Assembly: GCF_029962835.1 (NCBI RefSeq)
Contig: NC_080581.1
Location: forward strand, 25,124,001 to 25,188,000
DNA: 64,000 bases
Direction of reading: 5' to 3'
From: Magnolia sinica
Lineage: Eukaryota > Streptophyta > Magnoliopsida > Magnoliales > Magnoliaceae
In this document: piece by piece, positions 25,006 to 39,300 of the stretch
Layout: every line of letters begins with the position of its first letter
Numbering within the stretch: position 1 is the stretch's first letter
Notes under the pieces: model-generated
The model's input: the letters and a program-made list of their open reading frames with translations, nothing else
Databases searched by the model: none
What the model was told of the DNA's origin: nothing
Program-made: the position numbers and the translations under genes

Positions 25006-28000
25006 TTTAGGGAAACAAGAGTTGTGTTAGCCAAATGACTAACACGCACACAAATATTAACTTGAGAGACATATATATTGCTCCACACAACAAACCACAC
25101 CCCCCCCCACCCCCGGCTCTCTCTCTCTCTCACTCTCAACAATGCAATTTTATTAAGAAGCCCACCAAGCAAAAGCTAATGCAAGGAATAAAGTACAAAG
25201 TTCCAAAAAAAAAAAAAAGAAGCCAAATTACGCAATTTTATTAAGAAGCCCACCAAGCAAAAGCTAATGCAAGGAATAAAGTACAAAGTTCCAAAAAAAA
25301 AGAAAAGAAAAGAAGAAGAAGCCAAATTATAACAATCCCCTTCAAATCATGGTATTAAAAAATGGTAGCGTAATAGCCGTTCCCATAACAGGCCGATACA
25401 TTTTCCTCTTTGTTACTTTTTTTTTTTTTTTAACATTATAGGGATAACGACCATAAGACTAGCCGTTATAGCCACCATTACTGTTATCGAATATTTTGCT
25501 TCAAATAGTAGGCCAACCAAACTTGACAACCATTGAGGCACCAAACCACCATTCACATGCAGAATCCTCTCAAATACACATGCAACACTAAACATCTGAG
25601 TCAACTACACTCACAATGGTTGATAAAGGGACTATCCATAGCATGTGAAAGCATGTGTAACACTGCATAACATGTGAGTCAACTACACTCACAACTGATA
25701 ACAAGGGCCTAATGATAGAAAAAATGGTGAATGGAAAATGAAAGCTACAGTGCTTGCAGAAACCCTCCATATCAAGTTGGGTTGAGCAGTATGTCAAACA
25801 ATTCGTGTGCGTTTTACCTCAAAGCACAGAAGGAGAACACTAACTACACAATCACCATCCTCAACATGAATCTACAACTCATTTTATAGCCTTGCGGCTC
25901 ATTAGATCATGAAGACACAAGGAAATTTCAGGGAAAAAAAATCCAAAATAGTATGACACCTTTTTTGAAGGATAATGGAATTTTTATCAAAGACTTGCCA
26001 ACAACAACTGACAAGAAAAGAATACGAGAAAAGGAAAAAAGAACAGCAAAGAAGACAGACCATCAAGCCAATTTCAACAGGATAGAAGTCCACTCAAACA
26101 CAAGGGTCAAAATATTAGCTACAACTGCATTGATTGAAGAAGAGACATTTCTAAAGCACTGTCTATTTCTTTCAGCCCACTACACCGCCGAAAGAGATAT
26201 GTGCCAGCGAGCCTCATCCTTGATGTCCAAACCTCCTCTGTGCCAAGCCCAAAGAAGAATGTTGACGTTCTCTAGCATAGACCATGATGGATTGAAGGAA
26301 GAAATAACATATGAATAGCTTGGATGTGAAAGGGCACAAAATGAATAGATGATCAACAATTTCCTCAACTTATTGGCAAAAAAAGCATCTATTTGGAATG
26401 ATGAGAGATCGCTTCTGTAAGTTATCTATCGTTAAGTGTCTCTTTCTTCCCACTATCCACGTAAAAGCCGCTATCTTGGGGGGGGGAATAGCATAAGACA
26501 ATAAATGAAAAGCATGTCCTCCACTTCCTTGCACATTAGTAGGATGAAGCAAACTATAGAAAGAGCTCACCAAAAATCGCCCTGACCCCTAGCATTCCTA
26601 ACCATATTGTCCACCAGGGGAAAAATGAAGCAGAGCTTATCCTGAAGTGCAAGAAACTCTCCCATTTCCTGATCAGATAGACCTCTTCTACAAGGAATCC
26701 AACAAACACTAGAGCCCATTACTGAGAAGCAATCCACCACTGTGATGTCTGGAGAGGGAGCAAGATGAGCTAGATTCGGGTGAGCTTGTTTTAGAGGTAG
26801 GTCAAGACACCACACATCCTCCCAAAATCCGACTCTAGTCCCATTGCCAATGGAGAAAGAGATACCCTTCTTGACATCTTTCTTGATCAAAATGATCGTT
26901 TTAAGTGTTAGAAGCCCTATAAAGAGAGGATTCCTTGACCTCCCAACCCCCCAAGTGAGTACCGTACTTGGAAGCAATAGTTTCCTTCCAAAGTTTCCCT
27001 TCCTCCATTCCAAAGCACCATATCAACTTTCCAAGAAGGTCCCTATTCATGTTATAAAGGTCCCTCCAACCAGTCCCTCCCCCGTTAAGCAGCTTGCAAA
27101 CTTCCTCCCATCTCAAAATGTGAAAATTGTTACCTTCTTCCGAGCCTTCCACAAAAAAATTCCCCTTAGCTTGTCTAATATCTTCCAAAAACCGATGATG
27201 GGCACTTAAAGGGAGGCATGAAATAAAGGGACATATTTGACAAGGCCGTCTTGATTAGAGTTAATCTTCCTCCTAGAGATAGGTCCCTACTCTTCAATTT
27301 GGACAATTTCCTTTCAATCCATTCACTCACCCTATCCTAAAGATGAGAGGCAGGTTTCCCAATGCATAAAGGAAGGCCTAGATAGGAGGGAAGGGATCCA
27401 ACCTTGCAACCGAAGCTGGAGGCCAAGTGAGATGCCTCATCCGGAGGTAAATGAATGCCCAAGATCTCACTTTTGCCCATATTAACCTTCAACCTAGAAA
27501 TTGCCTCAAAACAGACGATCTTCCCCGGGTTATCCATCATGATAGGATTTGCATCGCAGAAAACGATGTCATCAGCAAATTGAAGATGAGAGATAGGTGT
27601 CCCCAACTTGGATAATTAGAAGCCGCTAATAAGATTGGTCTCTTGGCCTTTCGCTAGCATCCTATAAAAAGCTTCTGCCACTATCAGGAATAAGAAGGGA
27701 GAGATCGGGTCACCTTGGCGAAAACCCCTAGAGGTTTTGAAATAACCTTTAGGAGACCCGTTAACAAGCACCAAACACGCCACTGACCCAATGCATTTCT
27801 AAATCCATCTCCTCCATTTTTTCGCCACATCCCATTCTTCTTAACAAATAATCAATGAATTCCCAATCAATATGGTCATATGCCTTTTCTATGTTGATCT
27901 TGTATATGATCCCCACCTTCTTTTCTCTGAGTCTAGAATCCTTGCATTCGTGAACAATTAGAGTGTTGTCCATAACTTGATGACCTTCCATGAAAGTGCC

Positions 28001-31000
28001 TTGGCTTTCTAAAATTATATCGTCGATCACCCCACGAAAATGCGATGCAAGGATTTTAGCGATGACACCTATTTCTCACAAAAAATAAAAGAAAATCATA
28101 GTGCCCCAAAATTTCAACAGAATTTCCAGATTTTGTTTTTTGTGATTGCTAATGATCAACCGCATCTAATTCATGTGATAAATCTCCACAAAAAAAAAAA
28201 AAAAAAAAAAATCCTCAAAAAACATTACAACAAGAAAACTGAAATCTAGACCTTTTTCCTTATTTTTATTTTTGTGTGAAACCGTCGAAAAACTGGTCAA
28301 AAAAATCACCACAAATCTTCTAAAATCATCCACTTCCAGATCCCATACTTTTCTATTTAAGATGTTCACTCTGGTTATACCCTGCTAACGTCATCCATAC
28401 GGTAAGATGACATCAGTAGTAGGGCCCACTATCGTAGACTAGGATCATGTCAGAAAACCTTTTCTAATACCAAGTAGAAAGTGGTGAGATGGAGATAAAG
28501 AGGAGAGGACGAAAGAGGGAGAGGAAAAGAAAGGAGAGAAGAGTGTTATGTGATAGTCGAAAAAACTAACACACACGCGCACACGCATATTAACTTGAGA
28601 GAAACATGCATCCATGATCCAGTGCTCCACATAAGTACATGGATAATGCACGCACGCGAACAATTACATATATTTCCCTATATCTCCGAAGTTATTTACT
28701 CCTTGAGCATCGTGGCCATGGTAGATAAATGCCATCTATTTTTTACTCTTAAATCAACACCATGTATTTGGGGGATTAGTTTCTCACAAAACTGACCCTC
28801 TTACCCTCCCTGCCTAAAAGTCTTGATCCAGTAACCCTGTCTTATTTTCCTTCTTCCCTACATTAGAAAATTAGAACTCTAACCAAAACCTACATCTATC
28901 CACAGCCTAGGCCAGATTGAGTTAGCCTTATGCTTGCCATGTCTGCCCCAGGTTGGGCTTGTACCTAGAGCCACATCTAACAAACCACCTGGTAAAACCC
29001 AATGATGGTCAAACTAGGTTTGTTGACAATGCCTTGGAATGTCAGAACATAAATAAAATGAGAAGGGGATTGAAATCCCAAATTTCAGCCTTCTCTTCCT
29101 CCCTAAAAGCCCCTAACCCAGTTATCCTCACTCATTTCACCTTCTTTCTCCATGTAAGAAAATTGAAACCCTTGATAAAAGACCTACCTTTATCCACAAC
29201 CTGCGCCAGTTGGGTTAGCAACACACTTGCCAATTTTGCCCAAGGTAGGGCTAGGATCAATGTTCGTGTTGTCGACAATTTGTCGATAATATCGGTGTCG
29301 CTGCACTGGCGACACTGAAACCCCAAGTTTTTGTTTCTCTACAGAATATCGGCGAAATTTTCATCAATAAAAATGAGTTCTTGACGAGAATATCAGCGTA
29401 GTTGAAAGAAAAAAAAAAAAAACCCTTCAATTTTGCAATTTTCGTACTTAATCGGAACTCGGAAGAACAAAATCCCTTTGGCCTCGATCAACAGCACTAG
29501 TAGGTAAGAAAAACCTCAAAATTTGCCCCTTTTATTTGATTGGAAGATCGATGTCGCAATTACGACGAAAAATCTGAAATTTTACAAGATTTCCTCTAGA
29601 TTTAGGTCTGATTTAGGGTTTTGAAACCCTCGACAAGAAACCCTATTGCTCCGAAATTTCTGTTTTTTTTTTTTTCTACTTCAAGCCTTCCAAGTAAAAG
29701 AAGTTGTGTAAAGAGTAACTCGGATGCTTTATCATACTGAGTAAACTCTCTGGGCCCACCGCGAATATATGTTGTTTATCCATGTCGTCCATTCGTTTTT
29801 CCAGCGCATTTCAGGGGTTAATCCCAAAATTGAAGTATATCCAAAGCTCAAGTGAACCACACCACAAGAAACAGTGAGAATAATGATTTCCACCATTGAA
29901 ACCTTCCTAAGGCCCAAAGTGATGTTTATTTGTCATCAAACCTGTTCATAAGTTCACACAGAGATGGATGAAGGTAAAACACAAAAAATTAGCTTGATTC
30001 AAAGCTTCTATGGCCCTTAAGAAATCATGAATACTATATGTTCAATTCTCATTTTTTCCTGTGGTGTGGTCCACTTGAGCTTTGGGTATGCTTCAGTTTT
30101 AGGATGAAGCCCTAAAATTTTTTGGTAAAATGGATGGACGAAGTGGATAAAATACATAAATCAGGGTGGGCCACACGGAGTTTAGTCAGTACGCTTAGCG
30201 TACCGCTTCCTGACCAAGTCGCACACGTGCGACTTCTTTCGAAAGCTCGGTGCTCTGTGGGGCCCACTATAATGTTTTTTTGCCATCCAATCTCTTGATT
30301 AGGTCACTCAAGACCTTGATGAAGCGAAAACACAATTATCAGCTTGATCGAAAATATACATTGCCCCTAATAAGTTTTTAATGCTGGGATTCAATCACCA
30401 CTCATTCATTTGGTGTGATCCACTTGAGATTTGGATCTACCTCATTTTTGAGACCATGTACTAAAATGATATGGTGAAACAAATGAATGGAGTGGATTTA
30501 TCAAAAGAATGATAGTGGGCCCCACACCTTATGTATTGGTGTGGTATAAGTCAAACACCGAAGGATGTTGATTACCCACTGACACCGCTAGCCCATAGAT
30601 ACTAGACATGCTCTGTGGGACCCACCATGATGTTTGTGCTCTTTCCACGTTGTTCATTCATTTTTTTCAGATCATTTTAGGCAATGAGCCAAAAAATTAG
30701 GCACTTCCAAGTCTCATGTGGAGCACACCATAAGATTCAATGGTGATTGAATGCCCACTATTAAAAACTTATTTTGGGGTCACAAAAGTTTTGGATGAAG
30801 CGGATATTTGTTTTTTCCTTTTGTCCACGACTTTACAACCAATCAACAGGATAGATGGCAAATAAAAATTACAGTGGGCCCTAGGATGTTTGAAATGGTG
30901 AGCATTCAGTCACCATTATTTCTTGTGGTGTGGTCCACTTCAAAAGTGGATCTATCTTATTTTTGGGCCCAAGACATAACATGATCTATAAAAATAGATG

Positions 31001-33292
31001 GACGGCGTGGACAGAGCTGTACACGAACCGAGTTAGCTCAGTTAACTCGCTCGACTCGACTAAAAAAAGCTCAATTTGACTCGGTTTGAAACTGAGTTCG
31101 AGCTGATTTTTGGAGCTCGAAAAAATTTTGAGTCAAGTTCGAGCTTGTCCAAGCTCAAATCGAATCAGTTCAGTGACTCAGTTATTTTGATATTGATGTT
31201 GCTCACCAAGTGTTTGATGAAATGACTCAACGAAGTGTTGTTTCGGGTGCATACATTCTCCACAGGATCGGCTAGTGGCAAGGAAGGTATGATACGAAAC
31301 AAATCACTACCAAAAAAAAAAGTGCATGATAAAACTACCCTTGTATTTTGATTTTGATGCTGCCTATCAAGTGTTTGATGAAATATCTGTAAATTGTTGC
31401 CGCTGTTTTGCAAACTGTGAGAAATTGAAGGTGCACTTCGTGTGTTTGAGAAAATGTCGCACAGGCTCGAACTGGCTCGAGCTGCTGACCGAACCGAGTC
31501 GAGTTGGCCAGTCAGGCTAGAGGACCGAGCCAAGCTGAGTTTGAGCTAGGGTCAGCTACTAGCCGTGCCAAGCTCGACTCATGTACAACTCTAGGCGTGG
31601 ATAAAACACATATATCATGGTGGGCCCAGGGAGCACTGTCCAGTAACCACCTCTTTACTAGCAGCGTTAGTAGGCAATCCACCACCCACGAATTGCCAAA
31701 GGGAAGTCGATTGGGTACTACTCCAGTAGCACCTAGTTGTGGGGCCCACTGTGATGTATGTTTTTTATCCACGTTGTCCATCCATTTTGAAAAATTATTT
31801 TAGGCGATGAGCCCAAAAATGAGACAGATCAAATGCTCAAGTGAACATCACCACAGGAAATTGGGGGGACTGACCACCTAGCGCTGAAAACCTCTCGAGG
31901 GCCACAAGTTTTGGATCAAGCTCATATGTATGTTTTTCTCACGGCGTGGTCCACCTGAGATTTGGATCTGCTTCATTATTGGGCCCGTGCACTCAAATGA
32001 GTTGGCAAAAAGGATGGACCCTGTAGATATACAATGCATACATCGAGGTGGGCCCATGGTCAGGGTCCCACCCACATCCCTATCTTTGGAAAACTTGCTA
32101 GGGTCCACCATATTGTTTTATTGACCATCCAAACCGTCGATAAGGTGTCACAAACCTGGAGCAAGGTACGTAAATAAATTTTTTTTTTTAAAAAAAACAA
32201 ATGTCAGTTTGATCCAAAACTTCTGTGGCCTACCATAAGTTTTCAATGGTCAATCACAATTGTTTCCTATGGTATGGTCCACATAAGATTGGGATCAGCT
32301 TCATTTGTGAGATTGTGCAATAAAATGATCCAAAAAAATAGATGGATGGCGTGGATATACAACACATTAAAATGGGCCCCATTAAATGAAAACTTATTAT
32401 GTAATGCATTCTTTTTGTAATTTTTTTATTCCTAAATATGCAAATGTGTATTTAGGCATGTCTTGGAGTTTCACGGAAAAAATCCACCATTTTCCCCATG
32501 TTTCCCCCTTTTTTCCCTGCATTTCCGGTTATCGGCGATATTATCAGCGATAACGAAATAATATCTTTATCTCATGCCAGCAAAACTTGCAGCGATACCG
32601 ACAACTCGAACACTGGCTGGGATCTAGAGATGCATCTAACAGAATGGACTTGGCAAACCCTGGCAGCCCAGAGTTAGCCAATTGACAATGACAACTTGGA
32701 ATACTAGTTTTTTTTTTTTTTTGAATGATTAACTTAGAACATAGGAGAAAAGGAAAAAAAAGAAAAGAAAAGAACAGAAACAAAGAAACAAAGAAAAAGA
32801 AAAGAGACAGACATTTTCATGGTAAGTGACAAACAGCAGACTTTTCAGTATATATGAATTCACATAATAATGCATATATGAAAAGATGAATATGATAAAT
32901 GTTTCTAACTTCGAGTGACAACTCAGTGCTTAATATCAGTAACTGAGAAAGCATTCAAAAATCCTCTCAAATGGTTTCTTTACTAATTATACATTATCTT
33001 GCTGACACTAGCATTCCTTTCAACAAATGCACTAAAGCATGTCATGTTCCCTGATGTTAAGACATCTATGCTGGTCATAGGATACTGATTTTATTTTTAT
33101 TTTTTGAAAGGTGACAAAACTTTATTAAGAGAGCCTGCCCAAGCAAAAACTTAGGCGAGGAAAAATTTGCAACCCAAACAAAGAAAGAAGATTACAAAGG
33201 TCATGGGATACTGATACTGCTCATGATGCAAGACATTGCTTTAACCGTTTAACGGTTTAAGTAGCAAAACAAAGCGACAGACACCCTTTCTT

Positions 33293-33346
<54 letters not shown>

Positions 33347-36300
33347 CCAACAAGGCAGATGACTCTCACAGTAGATATTATACAGAACATCTCCTTTATC
33401 CAATAGGAATAGTTTACTAAGGATCCCTTAAAGCATTTCTTTGTTCTTTATGATGGTTCTCATCCAAAATGATAAACCTCAATCGAAGTGTCATACTTTA
33501 TTTTGGAGGATCTGGTAGGATGCATTATTTATCTTGGTCACTTTAAATGAATGTGACCGTGAGACCATTGTCTTTGAGAAGTGGTGCAAACTAATCCAAA
33601 ACTTACTGCACTCACTGCATGTCTGAGTTTTTTGGTTGCTGGAATCGATGAGCTTTGTCCCTGTTTTACCCTGTTTCATTGTGCACTAAGATGAATCTCT
33701 AGAACGTTTCCTTTAATGTGATATAAAGGTGATGATGCCCAAACTATCTTTATACAGTTTTTCCATTTTCTTTCTGTTTAAGAAGGAAACACAAACAGTC
33801 TCGGATTTCAGTTTCAATCTTTTCACATCATGCAAAACCACAACCAATATTTTAAATCCGATCAAATTCATATGCATGGACATCTATAAATAAGCAGAAT
33901 CAAATTCCTAAGTTACAAAATAACAAGAGGTCTATAGACTGTACCTGCTACACCTATAAAACATTACTAGTCCAGCAGATGCAAGGAAAACACCCGACCA
34001 TGCAAAAAGTCCAAATGCAGCAGTCAACTTCGACAGATATGATGCTGCAGACCAAGTAAGAAACAGATTACCACTAACCCACCAAAAAAAAAAAAAAACA
34101 GAGAGAGAAATAGATAACGGCAACAAATATAATGTCATGACAGGAGACGTAAAAATTCCAACATGCAAAGACAGGAATATACCTGTGATGACTGAATGAA
34201 CGTAGATAGCGAGTAGAACTATAATCATACACCAAAGTATAGGTGCAAGCCCTAATTTAGTAATTTTTCCAAGCCGACTGTTCCCGTCGCAGCGTTTATC
34301 TAATAACCTTCTAGCATTTCCCTGTGGAATGGGATATACAAAAATGTCAAAGAAATCAATATCAATTTTGGGAGAACCATCATAAGCACTCTTCAGGGTT
34401 TTTAGTGAGAAATAACCCAACATCAAGAAACAATAATTCACACAGACCACAATGTCTGAAAATTTTTCAAGACAAGATAATGTGAGAACAATTTTTGTAC
34501 AAGGCTAGTGAACAACTCCCAAGTTATTTTGACAGGATAAAAGAAAAACTCCTTTAGAAAACATTAAAGCCAGAATAGCATCACCAAATGAAAGTGAGCA
34601 ATCCAAGTTCTTATCCTGGATTAGAACTGGATGCCAGGTATTTATCCAGTCATTGCATGTTGAAATGACCTCTCTATTGATTAACACCTAGTTGCCAAAC
34701 TGCAGGACACACTCTACTGAGTAAACTGACTATGTACTTATTTCCCCGTCGAAAAATTTGGATGCCGGACATGTTGCTCATTTGTTTTTCATAGACTGGC
34801 ATGTCTTCGTGGAATGCCTAAAACCAGTGTTTTCAGTATCCTGCGATATCACCAATGCATCCCACGATATATTTGTTATCCCAGCTGGGTGATACGAAAC
34901 CTAACTTTGATATCCATTTTTCATGGTAACGTGCAATATATCATGGATACCGCAATATCATGCAATATATCCACTCCCCCTTTATATATTCTTAATATAT
35001 CATAGAATATATCAATACTAAGTGTGATATCAAAAGGGATAAAACGAAATTGGCACTGTTTCAAAAAAAAAAAATTCTTCTTCCTAGTTCATTATAAGGT
35101 GATTTTGACCAGTCCACTCTAGTTTGTTAGAAGAAAATCTTCGAAATTTCTCCAAAACAACAACTGGAAACTTCTTGAGGCTAGATTATAAAAGATGCGT
35201 ATTTTTTAGCTTTGATAATTCTTTTTATTTCCTGTTTTTCTATGTTATAAATAGTGTCAAATGGTAAGAAATCCATGATTCCTCATGTTTTGCATGAAAA
35301 ATTATGAATTTTGAGCTTCGATTTCGAGATTTGAAAGAGATGGGCCGAGTTGTGAAATTTTGAGAAAAAATCAAAATTTCCCAAATCGGTTGCAATCTTA
35401 ATGTCTAAACACAATATCAAACATGTATATAAGATCTACATATTCTTGGTAATTTGGGGAAAAGATATTTTTTTCCGAAATCCACAAGTATATTTCTAAT
35501 TTTCTACTTCTTTTGATTTTGAATGTAATGATTGTGTTTCCATACGTGTCGTCTTACATTTATAAATTTTGTGAATTGTGATGGGGACATCACGCGCACG
35601 CCACCCTCCCTACACACGTACGCAAGGAAAAGGAGGGCCCCACTGTCGATCTGGCTAGATGACGACGTCCAGGGAGGGTCTCCTAGTTAGAAGACAGAGT
35701 TTTGGTTCAAGAGAGTGGGTCCGATAGTCAAGTAAAGCCCATCATGGGATCTCATGATCGTGACCCACTAGTCGGATTAAGTTCATATTTTAGGTTTTGC
35801 TTATTTATGTTATTTAGGATATCATGAACGCTTTAGATTTCTTTGATTAGTTTTTATTTTCGTTTACTTCATCGCCAAGTAAGAGGTTGCACACAAGGCG
35901 CAAGTTTTGGGGTATAGGATTTTCTTATAAATAGGCACCCTTTGTAGTTCTTTTGATTCATTGAAGTTGAATAAAAATTCCTGCGTGTTTTTTCTGCTCT
36001 CTAAGTTTCTGAGTTGTGGAAAAAATTCAAGTGGGTATAAAGCCCTCCCTTTTCGAAGGGCTAACTACAGTGGTGCGAAGCCACGTCTATCCCAATCCGC
36101 CCCCATCTCATATAATCCATATATCTCCCATTCTACGATCATCTTCGCATCAAATCCGTCTGTTCTGCAGCCGTTCATCTCCCTACAGCCAGTTTCCAGA
36201 ATCTGGCCCTACAGGAGGGCCGAAACTTCGACGGAGCACTACGCCCTGACCACATGTTGGATCGCCATGAAATTTGGAGGGTTTGTAGTCCCCCCTGGCT

Positions 36301-39300
36301 GACCAAAGCCTAGAAGGCTGTTTTGGGATTCAAGTCCCAGCGCACGTGCGACAGGTCCAGGCCGCGGTCCACACGCGAAAGACCCGTGCAGATTCCCCTT
36401 TACTTGAATGTTTGAGCTTTTGTGTGGGATGTGAAATTATTATATGATTGTTCTGAATTAATATGATCTAAACCTGAAATCTTGCATATCATATTTAAAT
36501 TTCATGTCCTGCATCAAATTGGCTTTGAATATAGTTGCATCAGTTTAGTCAAACAACCGATAGTTGAGGACCCCATACAAAGGAAACCAATTATGTGCAC
36601 TTATTTTTGTGATTTTTTTTATTTTAATTTCCAAGTGTATTGGTGTCTTTTTTTAACAATCCATGAAGTTTCATTGACAAATTTGACCAATTTCCCAATC
36701 TTTCTCAACAACAGTGAGAAATTACGCAATACAACTGATATATCCCATGCGATAACCGATATGAATCCGTATCCCAAGGGTGTGATACATTACATGATAA
36801 CGATACTGAAAACATTACCTAAAGGCTAAATGTAAAACATATCTCCACCGATAGATAAGATGTGTCGCTTTTGGAGGACTTTTGAAAGAAAATGGGTATG
36901 TATGGTATCGATAACTAACCTCAAACAAACGTGTTCAAATCAAAGTTGGTGTATTATTCAGGAGGCTTCTTTTTTCTTCTTTTTTTGGTTTGGGTCTTGA
37001 AGGGTGGAATGAAGCATTGGCACCTAGTGCTTCCCACAGTGATAAATGCCTCACATTTTGAGATATAGAGATTTGATTTTTATCCATGTACTTTCAGAAA
37101 TGATATTTACAGTTTACTAGACATTTTCAAAATATCTCCAAAACATCAACAATATCACCATAACACCCCGATATTGTCCCAATGATACCCTTTTTTTTAA
37201 CCTCTGGTTTAAAACACCAAAATTTCTTATTCTTGAAACCTCATATTTTCACCTTACACCTTATTCTCTTGTGAAGCTTGTGGAAAGAACTGAAGAACCA
37301 TTGGACAGTGAAGCAAGTAAAAAGTTATGAATAACGCCAAGCTGCTGAGATAGATTCCCATGTGCATTCACCATCAGGTTTTAACTGGTGGCCATTCATC
37401 TGTCGAACACATGGATACATGTATATCAATCTAGACAGCCAAAACACAAGGCCCATTGTGGATGGAGCACGGCCTCAACCACTGATGTGACAATTCTAAT
37501 GATGCAATCATGACTATCAAATTGATAGTCAAAAGTAAAATGACTAGCTGTCCATGTTCAATTGGCAAAATGGTATGGTTATGATCATCCAACTCAATGT
37601 TTTTCAGGAAATACACCATCTACAGTGGGGCTGATCATTTGGACAGTTAGATTACTGTAAAAATATGCCACACGTACAGTGGATGAGTCACTGCTTTTTT
37701 TTTGAAAGATAACGATTTATTAATGCTAAAGGAAGAAAAATTAAATAAGGGGAAAGAAAGGAGAAAACCCAGCCCCAAAACATGGGGAGGACCCAACACC
37801 AACCAGATACAAAGGGAAACCCCAACTCAAAAAAGAAAAAGGGATTGATTAATCAGGCATCCAATCCCTGATACAAAGCTAACCCTACTAGAAACCCCAG
37901 AAGATGAGGAACTCCGATTCCTAAAACAGTGGCCGGAGGAGCTAGCAATAATATCCACCATCTCAATCTTCTCTTTCACCCTTGAGCTCCCCCATTCCAA
38001 GATCAAAACAGGCCTTTAATGGAGTAAGCCATCACCCAAGCAACCTTGAAGTAAAGCAGAATACAACTTCAGCCTTTAGAAGCAAAGAGGCAGTAAATAA
38101 ATAAGTGATCCACTGATTCCGCTGAAGCAAACGTTAGGAAGCACCGAAGCCCTTTTGAGAAGATTATGGATGGTCAAAATCTTGTTCCTACCTACAAGCC
38201 ACATGAAGGCAACAACTTTGGGAGGAGTGCCATAAGACCAAACAGGCCTAGTGTGACTAACCTGCAACTGGGACAGCCAGAAATTAGATGATAGAGAGAC
38301 TTCGCCGAAAAAATCCTGGATTTATCGTGTCCCCAGACCAGTGAGTTAGGAACGCCAAGGGAAGGTTGAATGCCCTGAAGACGGCCCAAAAGGCGGACCA
38401 CATCATCAATCTCCCCGTTTGTTAGATTGCGCTAGCAAGGGGGAACCCACACTCTCCCCCGAAAACGAAAAGCAACTGGCAACAAAGACATCAAAGACGA
38501 CAAAGCGAAGCCGGTCTCAGAAATTCTAAGCGAAAGGGTGACTCACCACACCAGAGATCATCCCATAATCTAACCCGAAGCCCATCCCCGACAACAAGAC
38601 TCAACCCAGCAAGGACTTCAGGAGCGACTCTCGCGACCAACTTCCAAACATGAGAGACGCGGTAGAAGGAAGTGTTGATCCACCAACCTGTTGGAGAAGA
38701 ACAATACTTGCCAACAATTATTGACTTCCACATACTTTCTTCGACTCTAAATATCCAGGCCTATTTTCCCAATAGAGTTGAGTTAACCTCGTCCAAAGCT
38801 TTAACCCGACGCCACTAGCAGAATATGACTGGCAAACCTCCTTCCAATTTAGAAGATGAAATTTACCCAAGCCCCACCCTGTAAGAGGAAATCTCTTCTG
38901 AACTTGTCAATCTTATCGATTACAGATGTAGGACAACAGTATAAGGACATAAAGTACAAGGGGAAGTTGTACAGATAGGACTTGATGAGTGTTAATGTGG
39001 CCCCCGAGAGAGAAGCTTACTCTTCCAAGGCGAGAGCTTCCTTTCCAATCGTTCTAGCACCTTATCCTAGAGGTGTTTCGTAGGTTTATTGATGCAAAGA
39101 GGGGGACCGAGATATAAAGAGGGGAGAGACCCAACTCAGCAACAAGAAAATATATGTGCTAACATGGAAATCTCATACAGTGGCCAGTAGCTCACTTTTA
39201 TCCAAACTGACTCTTAGACCTAGCACAACCTAGAAACACCTAATGATTTTCCTAAGGTAACCAATCATAGAATCATCAACTTCACAGAAGATTAGAGTAT

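Noticed and set aside
33932..34450. 172-codon minus-strand open frame as a separate gene
   Set aside because: It is TIP1 exons 6 and 7 read through intron 6, which happens to lack stops.
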